Part shown: one piece after another, positions 24,630 to 34,215 of the stretch | Numbering within the stretch: position 1 is the first letter of the stretch | Layout: each line of letters starts with the position of its first letter | Assembly: GCF_003011965.1 (NCBI RefSeq) | Contig: NZ_PXWG01000013.1 | Location: forward strand, 36,282-100,281 | DNA from: Streptosporangium nondiastaticum | Lineage (GTDB): Bacteria; Actinomycetota; Actinomycetes; Streptomycetales; Streptomycetaceae | DNA length: 64,000 nt | Direction: 5' to 3' | The notes under the pieces: model-generated | What the model was told of the DNA's origin: nothing | What the model saw: only the letters and a program-made list of their open reading frames with translations | Database searches by the model: none | Translations under genes and position numbers: made by a program

Positions 24630-24647
24630 TTCGATCGAGTGATCGAA
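24630..24647. promoter_or_regulatory. 18-bp palindrome upstream of the amidinotransferase operon
   Basis: TTCGATC-gagt-GATCGAA, with perfect seven-base arms, lies within the 198-bp gap before the operon. It is the only clear inverted repeat there and is a candidate operator. No regulator gene is adjacent, so the binding protein is unknown. Confidence 0.5.
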
Positions 24648-24737
24648 TTCAACGCGCGCGCCCGCCGGACGGGCAAGACTCCCGGCAATGTTGTCGCAAA
24701 AGGCGTTCTTGACAGGAACGACCGACCGAATTGGCTG

Positions 24738-25319
24738 TCAGGAAAGCCGGCCGTCGTAGTCGGGCAGCTTGAAGCCCTTTTCGTAGTAGCCGCCAATAAA
24801 ATCGGTCGACCGGTTTCCTATGTTGGCCGTGATGACATAGCCGTCCCGGGTCAGCTCTTTCCTGCAGCGCGCCTTGCCCTCCTCCTTGCTCTCGCCGTGT
24901 TCCCGCGTACATATGGCGTCTACCGGATATCCGGCGTCCTGGAGCTCCTGCCGCGCGGACGACGAGGAGGTGCGGGCGGTGACGAACAGCACGGCCATGT
25001 GGTGCCGGTGCGCCCATTCGGCCACCTCCAGCACCGGCTTGTCGGCCTGCCCCGGGTGGTAGTACGTCTCCAGCGCGGTGTTGTCGATGTCCAGGACGAT
25101 GGCCTGTTTCCCACCACGCTCGGCGGAACGGCCGCGCAGCCACGGGATGGCGGGGGCGACGGCCTCCTTCACATCGGCCTGCCAGGTGCGGTAGTCCGGC
25201 GCTCCCCGCCCCGAGGAGGCGGCGGTCTCCGCCGGGGCGGCGACGGCCGGCGTCGCGACCGGCAGCACGACTGCCGTCAGCACGGCGAGGGCGGCGATAC
25301 GGAACTTCCTGACGGACAT
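24738..25319 (-). CDS. Secreted HAD-superfamily acid phosphatase
   Basis: The 193-residue protein has a Sec signal peptide (KFRIAALAVLTAVVLPVATPAVA) and the HAD nucleophile motif DIDNTALET (first Asp nucleophile, second Asp acid/base). VLFVTARTSS gives motif II, and the later Lys/Asp residues fit class-B/C acid phosphatases. It should hydrolyse phosphomonoesters outside the cell. ATG 25319 follows GGAAGGA at proper distance; an in-frame TTG one codon earlier is not needed. It lies upstream of the guanidino operon on the same strand but 198 bp away, so cotranscription is doubtful. Confidence 0.85.
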   Translation of the reverse strand: MSVRKFRIAALAVLTAVVLPVATPAVAAPAETAASSGRGAPDYRTWQADVKEAVAPAIPWLRGRSAERGGKQAIVLDIDNTALETYYHPGQADKPVLEVAEWAHRHHMAVLFVTARTSSSSARQELQDAGYPVDAICTREHGESKEEGKARCRKELTRDGYVITANIGNRSTDFIGGYYEKGFKLPDYDGRLS

Positions 25320-25433
25320 CAACCCGTTCCTTCCGGTGGTCCACTGATCAACCTGTCGGTCAGAAAGATCAGCAGCACGGAAGGACGTGCGGGCGACGGC
25401 GAGATGTCACCGTCATGAACACGCTCGGACCGG

Positions 25434-26648
25434 CTACTTCACGCACAGCGCCGCGCTGAACGCCTTCGCCGCGGCGTCCTCGGCCTTCTCCGGGATCGTG
25501 AGGCTGGTGTTGACGGCGAGGGTGATCTGCCGGTCGCCGTCGGCCGACGTGAAGCTGAAGGTGGTGTAGCCCGGAACGCTGCCGGTGTGGCCCCACACCG
25601 GCTGCTCGCCGGGGCAGTAGGCGGACCTGCTCTCCAGGCCCAGGCCGTACGTCCGCGACGAACCGGGCTCCGTCTCCTGGAACGTCCGCATCTCCCGCAG
25701 GAGACGGTCCGGCAGCAGCCTGCCGCTGTCCAGGGCGCGGTAGAAGCGGTTGAGGTCGGCGGTGGTGGAGACGATGTTGCCGGGGCCCCAGAAGGCGGTG
25801 GGGCTGAAGTCGGTGAAGTCGGCCGGCGCGGTCTCTCCGGGCAGCCGCTCGTAACCGTTCATGTGCCGGCCGGGCAGTTGCCGGGTGGTGGGGATGGTGG
25901 TGCCGGTGAGGTGGAGCGGGCGCACGATGCGGCGGTCGATCTCCTGGGCGAGCCCATGGCCGGTGGACTTCTCGATGAGCATGGCGAGGATGACGTAGTT
26001 GGTGTTGGAGTACGCCCACTTCCTCGGCTGACCGGGGGCACGCGACTCCTTCGCCCCGGGTGTCCCCTGCGTCTTCGCCATCTCCTTTGTCGCGAGCTCG
26101 ACCAGCTCCCGGGGCGTGTAGTGGGAGTTCTGGAGCTTGCGTATCGGGTCGTCGCCGTCTCGCCGGAGCACATCGGTGTAGTTGGGGATCCCGCTGGTGT
26201 GGCCGAGCAGCCGGCGTACGGTGACGGGCGCGCCGTCCACCTCGTCGGGCACGAGGCCGGGCAGGTGGTGCCCGATGGGGTCGTCCAGGCCGATCCGGCC
26301 CTCGGCGACGAGCTGCAGCACGACCGTGGCGACGAAGCTCTTGGTCACGCTCCCGGCCCGGAACCGGTCCCCAGGCTGCGCCGGGCGCCCGCTCTGCAGG
26401 TCGGCGACACCGCTGCTCGTGCGCCGGACACGGTCCCCCTCCCGCACCTCGGCGATCGCACCGGGCACGCCGGCGGCGACGATGCCGTCCAGGGCCCGCT
26501 GGAGCGCGGCGTCCCTGCCGGCCGGGCTCGCGGTCTCCCGGCCCGCGCCGTGGGCGCCGGCGGGTGCCGCGGCGGCCGGGACGGCCGCGGGGACGAGGGC
26601 GGCTGCGGCAGCAAGCAGGGCTGAGGCGGCGGCGGTTCGGTGACGCAT
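25434..26648 (-). CDS. Secreted serine hydrolase (DD-carboxypeptidase / class C beta-lactamase fold)
   Basis: The 404-residue enzyme has a Sec signal (TAAASALLAAAAALVPAAVP) and the penicillin-recognising triad: SxxK in AGSVTKSF, YxN in AYSNTNYV, and HTG in WGHTGSVPG in place of KTG. HTG is common in D-aminopeptidases, esterases and DD-carboxypeptidases of this group. It probably works on cell-wall peptides or esters outside the membrane; resistance activity is unlikely. A lone Cys near the C-terminus (ALCVK) and one in YCPGEQ may form a disulphide. Single gene. Confidence 0.9.
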   Translation of the reverse strand: MRHRTAAASALLAAAAALVPAAVPAAAAPAGAHGAGRETASPAGRDAALQRALDGIVAAGVPGAIAEVREGDRVRRTSSGVADLQSGRPAQPGDRFRAGSVTKSFVATVVLQLVAEGRIGLDDPIGHHLPGLVPDEVDGAPVTVRRLLGHTSGIPNYTDVLRRDGDDPIRKLQNSHYTPRELVELATKEMAKTQGTPGAKESRAPGQPRKWAYSNTNYVILAMLIEKSTGHGLAQEIDRRIVRPLHLTGTTIPTTRQLPGRHMNGYERLPGETAPADFTDFSPTAFWGPGNIVSTTADLNRFYRALDSGRLLPDRLLREMRTFQETEPGSSRTYGLGLESRSAYCPGEQPVWGHTGSVPGYTTFSFTSADGDRQITLAVNTSLTIPEKAEDAAAKAFSAALCVK

Positions 26649-26805
26649 GGTTCGGATTCCCTTCGCGGTGTGCTGATGTCATCACCGTACGAAGTCCGGA
26701 CCCCGCTCGTGATCATGAAAAGGGATGATCGTGACGTCGCGATCCCCTACAGGTTCCCTGACCTCCGAATCCGGGTCCGTGTCCGGGTCGGCAGAGGCGG
26801 CGGCC

Positions 26806-27276
26806 TCAGGCAGCAGGAGGCGCGGGCGCCGTCCACTCCTCCGGCACCCGCGGCGGCGTGCCCTGCGTCCACGCCACGTGCAGCGCCGAGGCGCTGATCC
26901 GCCAGCCGTCGGCCGTCCTGACCAGCCCGGTGAGAGTGCGGCCGCCGGAGACGAAGGGGGCCTCCGAACCGCCGGCGAGGACGTGCGTGCTCAGCTGGGC
27001 GCCGCGGACCGTGGCGCGGTCGCCGTCGATCTCGATGAGGAGACCGGCGCCGAGGTGCACGGTGCGGTCGAAGAGCGCCATGCCGCGCCGGGTGTGGGCC
27101 AGCACCGCCTCGCGGCCGCGGACCGTGCCGATGGGCATCTCCGCGGTGACGTCCTCGGTGTGGAACGCGCGGGCCCATGCTTCGTCGAAGACGCGCTCGT
27201 CCAGCGAGCGCAGGTAGCGGTCCAGCAGGTCGGTGATGTCCGCGCGGTCGGCCAGGTCCTGCAGCTGACGGTTCAT
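26806..27276 (-). CDS. SnoaL-like polyketide-cyclase-family protein
   Basis: The roughly 156-residue protein has the SnoaL-4 layout: DLADRADITDLLDRYLRSLD at the N-terminus, FHTEDVTAEMPIG, a GREAVLAHTRRG helix and strands including WRISASALHVAW. Family members are small hydrolyase- or isomerase-like proteins. ATG 27276 is preferred because GGAG lies eight bases before it; ATG 27291 five codons upstream is an alternative lacking a good site. Not linked to a polyketide cluster, so function open. Cytosolic. Confidence 0.75.
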   Translation of the reverse strand: MNRQLQDLADRADITDLLDRYLRSLDERVFDEAWARAFHTEDVTAEMPIGTVRGREAVLAHTRRGMALFDRTVHLGAGLLIEIDGDRATVRGAQLSTHVLAGGSEAPFVSGGRTLTGLVRTADGWRISASALHVAWTQGTPPRVPEEWTAPAPPAA

Positions 27277-27476
27277 CTGTGCGATCTCCATGAGGAAACC
27301 CTGTCACCTCAAGCCCGCTTGAGGTCCAGTGCTGGAACGGCGCCGGAGGAGTGACCCGGGCCACAGGGGGCGAACAGGGAAAAGGACCCGGCCGGGAGCG
27401 GTCGCCGCCGCCTTCGGCAGCGCGTGGACGCGAAGGCGGCGGCTGAGCAGTGCAGTTGCCCCGGGCCGGGTTCCGG

Positions 27477-28502
27477 TCAGGCGGTCGCCGGCTCCGGGAG
27501 CCGGGATTCGGCCACGGCGAGGCCGGCGACGGCGGTGAGCAGGAGGAGCGTGCCGGCGATGGTGGCCGCGGTGAGGTGTTCGCCGAGGAGCGTCACGGCG
27601 AGGACGGCGGCGCTGACCGGCTCGATCAGCATCACCACCGCCGCTGTCGTGGCGCGGACGGCCGCGACGCCGGCGAAGTAGAGCGGGTAGGCGAGCGCGG
27701 TGGTGACGGCGGCGACGTAGGCCATGAGCAGCAGGACGCGCCCGAGGTGGTCGGTGTGCGGGAGGATGCCCTCGGCCCAGGCGAGGGGCAGCAGGACCGC
27801 GGCGCCGATGCCGAAGGACCACATCGTCAGGCTGTACGGGTCCTCTCCCCCGCCGCCGCGGCGGCCCGTCCAGCGGGCCAGGAGCGTGGCCACGGCGTAT
27901 CCGGCGGCGGACAGCAGGGCCAGGCCCACGCCGAGGGGGTCGACGGTGCCCGCCCGGTCGCCCAGGACGAGCACGGCCAGGCCGGCCAGGGCCCCGCCCA
28001 CGGCGAGGACCCCGCCCCTGCCTATCCGCTCGTTCAGCAGCAGCCGTCCGCCGATCGCGGTGAAGACGGGACCGGCGCCGAGCGTGACGATGGTGCCCAC
28101 GGCCAGCCCGGTCTCCTGCACCGCCCCGAAATAGGCGGTCTGGAAGACGGCCAGGCCGATGCCCGTGCCGATCAGGAGCAGCAGCCGCTGCCCCCGCAGC
28201 CGTGGCTGAGGGACGCGGGGGACGGTGGAGGGGGCGGGGCGGCGGGGGAGGAAGGCGCGGGCGGCGAGCAGCAGCGCCAGGCCGCTGACGTACCGCCAGA
28301 AGGACACGGCCATGGGGCCCAGGTCGCTGGACCGGTAGATGATGTCCACGGCGGCGCCGGTGGTTCCCCAGGTGGTGCCGGCCACGGCCAGGTAGACGAG
28401 ACCGCGCCCCACGGAGCGCGACGCCTTGGCGCCGGGGTCGCCGGTCGGCGACGACGGCTCCGACGACGGCTTCAGGGAAGTTTCGGACACGGATTCGGAC
28501 AC
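27477..28502 (-). CDS. EamA/DMT-family transporter
   Basis: The 341-residue protein has a 35-residue polar N-terminus and ten hydrophobic helices in two related halves, the EamA duplication. The motif region [22 protein letters not shown] in half one mirrors [18 protein letters not shown] in half two. Such proteins export small metabolites or amino acids across the inner membrane. GTG 28502 follows GGAG nine bases upstream. The gene is preceded by a hairpin and a possible 11-codon leader peptide, suggesting control of transcript elongation. Confidence 0.87.
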   Translation of the reverse strand: MSESVSETSLKPSSEPSSPTGDPGAKASRSVGRGLVYLAVAGTTWGTTGAAVDIIYRSSDLGPMAVSFWRYVSGLALLLAARAFLPRRPAPSTVPRVPQPRLRGQRLLLLIGTGIGLAVFQTAYFGAVQETGLAVGTIVTLGAGPVFTAIGGRLLLNERIGRGGVLAVGGALAGLAVLVLGDRAGTVDPLGVGLALLSAAGYAVATLLARWTGRRGGGGEDPYSLTMWSFGIGAAVLLPLAWAEGILPHTDHLGRVLLLMAYVAAVTTALAYPLYFAGVAAVRATTAAVVMLIEPVSAAVLAVTLLGEHLTAATIAGTLLLLTAVAGLAVAESRLPEPATA

Positions 28503-28563
28503 AGTGCGTTCTCCAGACGGAGCGGATGGTCAGGGGACTCCCGTGCGCGGGCACAACCGCATG

Positions 28564-28592
28564 GCGCGCCGGCCTCGAAGGGCCCGGCGCGC
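28564..28592 (-). terminator. Leader hairpin upstream of the EamA gene
   Basis: Perfect nine-base arms GCGCGCCGG / CCGGCGCGC with an 11-nt loop stand between the possible leader peptide and the transporter start. It could terminate the histidine-kinase transcript or act as an attenuator for the transporter. Confidence 0.5.
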
Positions 28593-28614
28593 TGGTGAGA
28601 GGTGGCGGCCCGCG

Positions 28615-28650
28615 TCAGGCGGCGGGAGGCGCAAGCACTGTCGAACGCAT
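28615..28650 (-). CDS. Possible 11-residue leader peptide
   Basis: ATG 28650 begins an 11-codon frame, MRSTVLAPPAA, ending with TGA about 23 bases before the hairpin at 28564-28592. GGGTGG lies about eight bases before the ATG. It is unlike any leader peptide I know and could be chance, but the order peptide-hairpin-transporter matches attenuated genes. Confidence 0.25.
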   Translation of the reverse strand: MRSTVLAPPAA

Positions 28651-28733
28651 GGCGACCACCCTACGCCCTCCCCCGGGTCAAATGATCATGCTCCTGCCGC
28701 CGTTGGCGGAAACTGGCCGGTACAGCAGCGAGT

Positions 28734-30170
28734 TCAGGCCGGGTTACGGGAGTGCCCTGTGGTCTCCTCCCCCGCCGCCGTGGGGAGCACGGCGGCGAAC
28801 CGCGCGCCCCGCGGGCTGTCGGCGATCTCCAGCGTGCCGTGGTGGGCGGAGGCGATCCGGTGGGCGATGGCCAGGCCCAGGCCGGCACCGCCGGTGTCAC
28901 GCGCGCGGGCGTCGTCGAGGCGGGTGAAGCGGTCGAAGACGCGCTGCCGGTCGGCCGGCGCGATCCCGGGGCCGTCGTCCTGGACGTGCAGGACGGCCCG
29001 GCGGACGGCCGGGTCGTGGACGAGGCCGATCTCGACCGTACGGACGGCGTAGCGCCGGGCGTTGTCCAGCAGGTTGCCCAGGAGCCGGGTGAGGAGGGCG
29101 TACTGGCCGTGGACGGGGACCGGTTCCCCGGCCGTCTCCACCCGGAGGACGAGGTGCTGCGGGGCGCGGAAGCGCGCGGCCTCGTCGCGGACGAGGGCGG
29201 CGAGGTCGACGGGGCCGCCGCCGGGCAGGCGCACCGCGCCGGACACGTCGAGGCGGGCGAGCAGCAGCAGGTCCGTGGTGAGGTGTTGCAACCGCCGGGT
29301 GTCGCCGAGGGCGGCCTCGACGACGTCGCGCAGGTCGGTGCCCTCGGGGTGGGCGAGGGCGATCTCCAGCTCCGCGCGCAGCGCCGTGAGCGGGCTGCGC
29401 AGTTCGTGGGAGGCGTCGGCGACGAAGCGGCGCTGCTGGTCGACGTTGGCTTCCAGGCGGTCGAGGGTCGTGTTCATCGTGCGTGCGAGCCGGGCGACTT
29501 CGTCGTCGGTGCGCGGGACCGGGACGCGGCGGTCCAGGTGGTGCGCGGTGAGGTCGGCGAAGCGGCTGCGGATGTCCTCCACCGGGCGCAGGACGCGGCC
29601 GGCCACGTACCAGGCGACGGCCGCCATCAGGGCGGTCACCGTCACCACCGATCCGGCCACCGACCACACCACGGCGTTGAGGCCGGCCTGTTCCGCGCGC
29701 AGGGGGCTGAAGACGACGAGCACCGGGTAGTCGTCGTCGGTGCTGAGCCTCAGGACGGCCTCGGGCACGGGGGTCCGGCCGGCGGGGTCGGTCCAGGGCC
29801 GCAGGGACAGCCAGGACGGCGCCTCCTGGTCACGTCCGAGGGATATCCGGGTCGTTCCCGGCCGCTCGCGCTCCAGGGAATCGACCTCGGACCACGTGTA
29901 GGTGTGCACTTCCAGCCGCGGGTCGGCGATGAGGCTGTCCGGAACGGGGTACGGGTCGGGGCCCGCCTTCCGGGCCTTCGCCTCGACGGCGTTCGCGGCC
30001 TTCTTGGCGTACTCGTGCGCCTCCTTGAAGAGGTGGTCGCGCGTGGCCAGCACGGAGATCACCGCCGCGACGCTCAGGGAGAGCAGGGCCGAGACCGCGG
30101 TGAGGAGCGTCAGCCGGCCGCGCATGGAAGCCGGGCGGCGCAGCAGCGCCGGACGCCGGCGACGCGTCAC
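28734..30170 (-). CDS. Sensor histidine kinase (two-component)
   Basis: The 478-residue kinase has two membrane helices (about 20-42 and 166-192) flanking an extracellular sensor region, then HAMP (about 193-245). The DHp helix contains phospho-acceptor H255 in DASHELRSPLTALRAE. The ATPase domain has NLLDNARRYA (N box), DDGPGIAP (G1) and GGAGLGLAIA (G2). All catalytic motifs are intact. GTG 30170 overlaps the stop of the response-regulator remnant (GTGA). The partner regulator is internally deleted, so this kinase has no cognate output in the window. Ligand unknown. Confidence 0.9.
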   Translation of the reverse strand: MTRRRRPALLRRPASMRGRLTLLTAVSALLSLSVAAVISVLATRDHLFKEAHEYAKKAANAVEAKARKAGPDPYPVPDSLIADPRLEVHTYTWSEVDSLERERPGTTRISLGRDQEAPSWLSLRPWTDPAGRTPVPEAVLRLSTDDDYPVLVVFSPLRAEQAGLNAVVWSVAGSVVTVTALMAAVAWYVAGRVLRPVEDIRSRFADLTAHHLDRRVPVPRTDDEVARLARTMNTTLDRLEANVDQQRRFVADASHELRSPLTALRAELEIALAHPEGTDLRDVVEAALGDTRRLQHLTTDLLLLARLDVSGAVRLPGGGPVDLAALVRDEAARFRAPQHLVLRVETAGEPVPVHGQYALLTRLLGNLLDNARRYAVRTVEIGLVHDPAVRRAVLHVQDDGPGIAPADRQRVFDRFTRLDDARARDTGGAGLGLAIAHRIASAHHGTLEIADSPRGARFAAVLPTAAGEETTGHSRNPA

Positions 30171-30385
30171 GGCCGGACCTCTTCGGTGGCCGGCCGGTGG
30201 ACCGGGCCGCGCCCGCACCGCCGGCGGCGGCCGACGGCGACGTGCGAGTCGCCGGCCCGCACCGTCGCCCGGTGGAGCCCCTCGCGCCCGCCGTACGCGA
30301 GGTCCACCGCGAATCCCCGGACGACCGTGCCCCTGCGCAGCAGCCGGGTCAGTCGCCGTTCGTCGTCCACCACAAGTAAGCGCAT
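30167..30385 (-). pseudogene. Internally deleted OmpR-type response regulator
   Basis: The 72-codon frame starts like an OmpR-family regulator (MRLLVVDDERRLTRLLRRG ... VDLAYGGREGLHRA), giving beta1-alpha1-beta2 of a receiver with the acidic pair. It then jumps to TVRAGDSHVAVG, which resembles the C-terminal TVRGxGYR end of the winged-helix domain, and a short tail. Normal regulators have about 220-240 residues, so roughly 150, including the phospho-acceptor Asp and the DNA-binding domain, are missing. The GTGA overlap with the kinase gene is preserved, which suggests an in-frame deletion. It cannot work as a regulator. Confidence 0.75.
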
Positions 30386-30509
30386 GTGCTCAGCGTGACC
30401 CGGCCGGGCCGCGAGCTGAAGATCGTTTCCGGTTGTTTCCGCCTCCTCCCGGGGCACCGCCGTTACTTCCGGCACCGCTATGACGGCCGCTGTCACAGTC
30501 CGTGCCGTT

Positions 30510-31487
30510 CTAGCCGTGCTCGGCGAACGCCGCGGCGATCTCGTCGCGTCCCGCGCCCGCCGCGAGCAGCAGCCGCAGCAGCACCCGCGCCTTGTACGGG
30601 TCGAGCAGCCCGCCGTTGATCAGTCCGCGCCGCTGCAGGTCGGTCTCCGAGCCGGGCGCGCCGTAGGTGTGCCGGAGCACCGGGCCGCTGCCGGTGCGGG
30701 AGGTGAGGACGACCGGGATGCGGTCCGCGAGGGCGCCCAGCACGGGTGCGAGAGAGGCGGGCACGTGCCCGACCCCGAAGCCGGCGACCACCAGGCCCCT
30801 GTACGCCGCGGCGAGTCCTTCGAGCCCGCCGGGGTCGTCGTCGAGGGTGACGCAGTGGAGGGCCACGCGGGCGGCGTCGAGCCGCGCTCCGCCGATGCCG
30901 GCGGGCAGGACCGCGCGGCGCGGCGGCGGTGCCAGGACCCGCACCTCTCCTTCGACGACGCGGCCCACCGGGCCGGCGTTCGGCGACACGAAGGCCGCCG
31001 TGCTCGTGCTGTGGGACTTGCGCACCCACCGCGCCGCGTGCACCTCGTCGTTGAAGGCGACGAGCGCCCCGAGCCCGCGCGCCGCGGGCGAAGCGGCGAC
31101 GCGGGCGGCCGCGAGCACGTTGGCCGGGCCGTCGGCGCCGGCCATGCCCGGCTGCCGCATCGCCCCGGTCAGGACGAACGGTGCGTCGTGCGGCCACACG
31201 AGGTCGGCGAGGAACGCGGTCTCCTCCAGCGTGTCGGTGCCCTGCGTGACGACGACGCCGGCGGCCCCGTCCGTCACGGCCCGCGAGGCGGTGCCGACGA
31301 CGTCGAGCACCTGCGCGAAGGTCAGGCTTCCGCTGGGGACGGCGTGCACGTCCCGTACGTCCAGGGGCACGCCGAGCTCGTCCAGGCCGGGGACGGCCGC
31401 GGTGATCTCGGCCCCGGTCAGCCGCTTCCCCTCGGCGCGCCCGGACACCGATATCGTGCCCCCGAGCGCGAACAGCGCGATGCTCAC
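30510..31487 (-). CDS. L-asparaginase (type I/II fold)
   Basis: The 325-residue enzyme hydrolyses asparagine to aspartate and ammonia. It has both signature regions: LFALGGTISVSG with the first catalytic Thr, and VVTQGTDTLEETAF with the second Thr-Asp pair. The later Lys is in RWVRKSHSTST. There is no signal peptide, so it is cytosolic. GTG 31487 is chosen because GGAGGAAAC lies directly before it; the in-frame ATG five codons upstream would translate that ribosome site. It follows the GMC oxidoreductase gene by 35 bases on the same strand and may share its transcript. Confidence 0.9.
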   Translation of the reverse strand: MSIALFALGGTISVSGRAEGKRLTGAEITAAVPGLDELGVPLDVRDVHAVPSGSLTFAQVLDVVGTASRAVTDGAAGVVVTQGTDTLEETAFLADLVWPHDAPFVLTGAMRQPGMAGADGPANVLAAARVAASPAARGLGALVAFNDEVHAARWVRKSHSTSTAAFVSPNAGPVGRVVEGEVRVLAPPPRRAVLPAGIGGARLDAARVALHCVTLDDDPGGLEGLAAAYRGLVVAGFGVGHVPASLAPVLGALADRIPVVLTSRTGSGPVLRHTYGAPGSETDLQRRGLINGGLLDPYKARVLLRLLLAAGAGRDEIAAAFAEHG

Positions 31488-31522
31488 GTTTCCTCCCGCC
31501 ATGGCCGCCCGGCCGCGCCGGG

Positions 31523-33097
31523 CTACACGCCCCGGAGCAGGTCCGCGGCCTTCTCCGCAATCATGATGGTGGGTGCGTTGGTGTTGCCGCGCACCAGGGT
31601 CGGCATGACCGAGGCGTCGGCCACCCGCAGACCCCTCACGCCGTGCACCCTCAGCTCGTTGTCGACGACCGGCCCCATGGCGCAGGTGCCCGCGGGGTGG
31701 TAGAGCGTGTGCAGTTCCCGCCGGGCGAAGTCGAGGAGGTCCCGGTCGCTGTCCGAGCGCGGCGCGAGGAAGTCGGAGCGCCGGTGCGCCCGCAGGGCGG
31801 GCCGGTCCGCGATGTCGAGCAGGACCCGCAGGGCGCGCACCGCGGCCGCGCGGTCCTCCTCCGTGGACAGGTAGTTGTGCACGATGCGCGGCTTGGCGCT
31901 GGGCAGCGCCGAGCGGAGGGAGACCTTTCCCCGGGCGGTCGCGTCCAGCAGCACCGCACCGTGGTGGAAGGCGTGGGCGGCCGGAGCGCCGAGGCCCTCT
32001 TCGTGGAACATGACCGGAAGCGCGTGGATCTGCACGTCCGGTGCGTCCAGCCCGGCCAGCGTCCGGACGAATCCGCCCGCCTCCCCCGCGTTCGAGGTGA
32101 GCGGCCCGCGGCCCTCCGCCTCCAGGAGCGCGAGGTTCTCCGGGGTCATCGCCGTCATCAGCGACTCGGTGTCGGTGAGGTGGATGAGGGGCAGGTGCGG
32201 GTGGTCCTGGAGGTTCTCGCCCACGGGGAGGTCGGCGCGCGGGGCGATGTCGAGCGCTTCGAGCTCCGCGGCGATGCCGATCCCCGAGAGCATCAGCAGC
32301 TGCGGAGAGTTGTACGCGCCCGCCGAGAGAACGACCTCCCGTTCGGCGCGCAGCTCCACCAGCTCCCCGTGGTGCTCGGCCTCGACGCCGGCGGCCCGTT
32401 CGCCGGAGAACAGCAGCCGGGTGCACTGGGCTCCGGAGAGCACCGTCAGGTTCGGCCGCGCCAGGGCGGGGCGCAGGTACGCGTCGGCCGTGCTGCACCG
32501 GAGGCCGTTGCGCTGGGTGAGGTCGTAGTAGCCGAAGCCGTCCTGCTCGGGGCCGTTGAAGTCCGGGGTGAACGGGTGGCCCGCCTCCTGCGCGGCCTCC
32601 ACGTACGCCGTCATGAGCGGGTGGCGGGAACGGCCCCGGCTGACGGTGAGCGGGCCGCCGGCGGCGTGCCAGTCGGAGGCGCCGCCGTGGTGGTCCTCGG
32701 CCCGCAGGAAGTACGGGAAGACCTCGTCCCAGCTCCACCCCTTGGCGCCGGCGGCCGACCAGGCGTCGTAGTCCCTGCGGTTGCCGCGGATGTAGATCAT
32801 CGCGTTCATGGACGACGAGCCGCCGAAGGTCTTGCCGCGCGGCAGGAAACAGCGGCGGCCGCCCAGGCCCGGCTCGGGCTCCGACGTGTAGTCCCAGTCG
32901 TACTTGGTCCGGAACAGCTTCGCGAACGCCGCCGGGACGTGGATCTCCGCGGCGTCGTCGGGCGGGCCCGCCTCCACCAGCAGCACGCGGACGCCGGGAT
33001 CCTCGCTCAGCCTCGCGGCCAGTACGCAACCGGCCGACCCCGCCCCCACCACGATGTAGTCGTGGCTCCGGTGCTGCGCGTCCCTCGCGTCCTGCAT
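31523..33097 (-). CDS. GMC-family FAD oxidoreductase (choline dehydrogenase-like)
   Basis: The 524-residue flavoenzyme has the FAD-binding Rossmann motif [18 protein letters not shown] at the N-terminus, the GMC signature [18 protein letters not shown], a second signature near [18 protein letters not shown], and the C-terminal catalytic His/Asn pair (HPAGTCAMG and [15 protein letters not shown]). It oxidises alcohols; choline is one option, but the acceptor pocket cannot be read. ATG 33097 follows GGGAGGGG. Longer frames upstream have no ribosome site. A downstream asparaginase gene is close. Cytosolic. Confidence 0.92.
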   Translation of the reverse strand: MQDARDAQHRSHDYIVVGAGSAGCVLAARLSEDPGVRVLLVEAGPPDDAAEIHVPAAFAKLFRTKYDWDYTSEPEPGLGGRRCFLPRGKTFGGSSSMNAMIYIRGNRRDYDAWSAAGAKGWSWDEVFPYFLRAEDHHGGASDWHAAGGPLTVSRGRSRHPLMTAYVEAAQEAGHPFTPDFNGPEQDGFGYYDLTQRNGLRCSTADAYLRPALARPNLTVLSGAQCTRLLFSGERAAGVEAEHHGELVELRAEREVVLSAGAYNSPQLLMLSGIGIAAELEALDIAPRADLPVGENLQDHPHLPLIHLTDTESLMTAMTPENLALLEAEGRGPLTSNAGEAGGFVRTLAGLDAPDVQIHALPVMFHEEGLGAPAAHAFHHGAVLLDATARGKVSLRSALPSAKPRIVHNYLSTEEDRAAAVRALRVLLDIADRPALRAHRRSDFLAPRSDSDRDLLDFARRELHTLYHPAGTCAMGPVVDNELRVHGVRGLRVADASVMPTLVRGNTNAPTIMIAEKAADLLRGV

Positions 33098-33355
33098 GGG
33101 CGTTCCCCTCCCGGTGACCGGTGCGACGGCGGGCTCCCATGATGGCCTCCGGCGGTGGGCGCGACCAGATGACCGCTCCGGAGCGCGCGGCAGGCCGTGC
33201 CGCCGGCCGCTTGCTCCCCGGCCCGGGGGTTTTCCCCATGGTGGCGGTCCGGCCGGGCGCATAGCCTCGCCTCAGCAGGCACTTCTCTACGCGTCTCTAC
33301 GCAGGAGGAGTGCCCTGCCCTCCCTGACGTCTCATCAAGAATGGTGGATACCTTC

Positions 33356-34084
33356 ATGCGTGCGCGCCTCCGTCTGCTCACTGCCGTCACGACGGCCGCC
33401 CTCGCCGCGAGCGGCGTCAGCGCGTGCGGCATGCTGCGGAAGAGCTTCGACGACGACACCACCGTCGCGCAGAAGATCACCTCCGTACGGCTGGACACCG
33501 GCTCCGGCGGCGTCACCCTGCGCGGCAAGGAGGGCGCCACCAAGGTGAGCCTGCACCGCTACGTGGAGTACGGCGGAGACCGCCCGGAGGGCCCCACGCA
33601 CCGCGTCGAGAACGGCGTCCTGGTGCTCGGCGGCTGCGACGACGACTGCTCGGTGTCCTACACCGTCGACCTGCCGGCGGGCATACCGGTGACCGGCCGG
33701 ACGGCGAGCGGCGCGGTCAGCGTGTCGGAGTCGGGCGCGGTGAAGGTGCGGACCGGTTCCGGCGCCATCGACCTGGACGACGTCGACGGCCCGGTCGAGG
33801 TGCAGGCCGGCAGCGGCGCGATCACCGGGCAGGGGCTCAAGAGCGGCCCCGTCTCCGCCAAGACCAACAGCGGGGCCATCGACCTGACCATGTCCACGGC
33901 GCAGGACGTCCGGGCCGAGGCCGGGAGCGGGGCCGTCACGCTGACCACGCCCGACGGGCGGTACCGGGTGACCGCCGAGAGCGGCAGCGGCGGCAAGGAC
34001 ATCGCCGTCCGCGACGACGCGTCCGGCACGCACCGGCTCGACCTGCACACGGGCAGCGGCGCCATCACCGTCAAGCGGTCCTGA
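33356..34084 (+). CDS. DUF4097-family adhesin-like lipoprotein
   Basis: The 242-residue protein has a lipoprotein signal (LRLLTAVTTAALAASGVSAC, lipobox VSAC). The mature part is a right-handed beta-helix of repeats built on 'GSGAI' units: VRTGSGAIDLDDV, VQAGSGAITGQG, TNSGAIDLTM, AGSGAVTLTT and HTGSGAITVKRS. This pattern is typical of DUF4097. It should sit outside the membrane, perhaps as an adhesive or scaffolding surface protein. ATG 33356 is preceded by GGTGGA; an ATG five codons earlier is an alternative. Divergent from the GMC gene. Confidence 0.85.
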   Translation: MRARLRLLTAVTTAALAASGVSACGMLRKSFDDDTTVAQKITSVRLDTGSGGVTLRGKEGATKVSLHRYVEYGGDRPEGPTHRVENGVLVLGGCDDDCSVSYTVDLPAGIPVTGRTASGAVSVSESGAVKVRTGSGAIDLDDVDGPVEVQAGSGAITGQGLKSGPVSAKTNSGAIDLTMSTAQDVRAEAGSGAVTLTTPDGRYRVTAESGSGGKDIAVRDDASGTHRLDLHTGSGAITVKRS

Positions 34085-34215
34085 GGACCGGAGGCCCGTA
34101 GGCCCGGAGGCCCGGAGGGCGATGGGACCCGGAGCCGGGCGCACTGCCCTGCCCGGGACCGGGTGACCGTGCCGTCGGCGGAGGCTTGCGCGGCCATGGG
34201 CCGGGGAACGGCTCT

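Noticed and set aside
30510..33239. 909-codon frame joining asparaginase to the GMC gene region
   Set aside because: Only the last 325 codons encode asparaginase. The remainder is the wrong frame of the GMC oxidoreductase and precedes a perfect ribosome site at GTG 31487.
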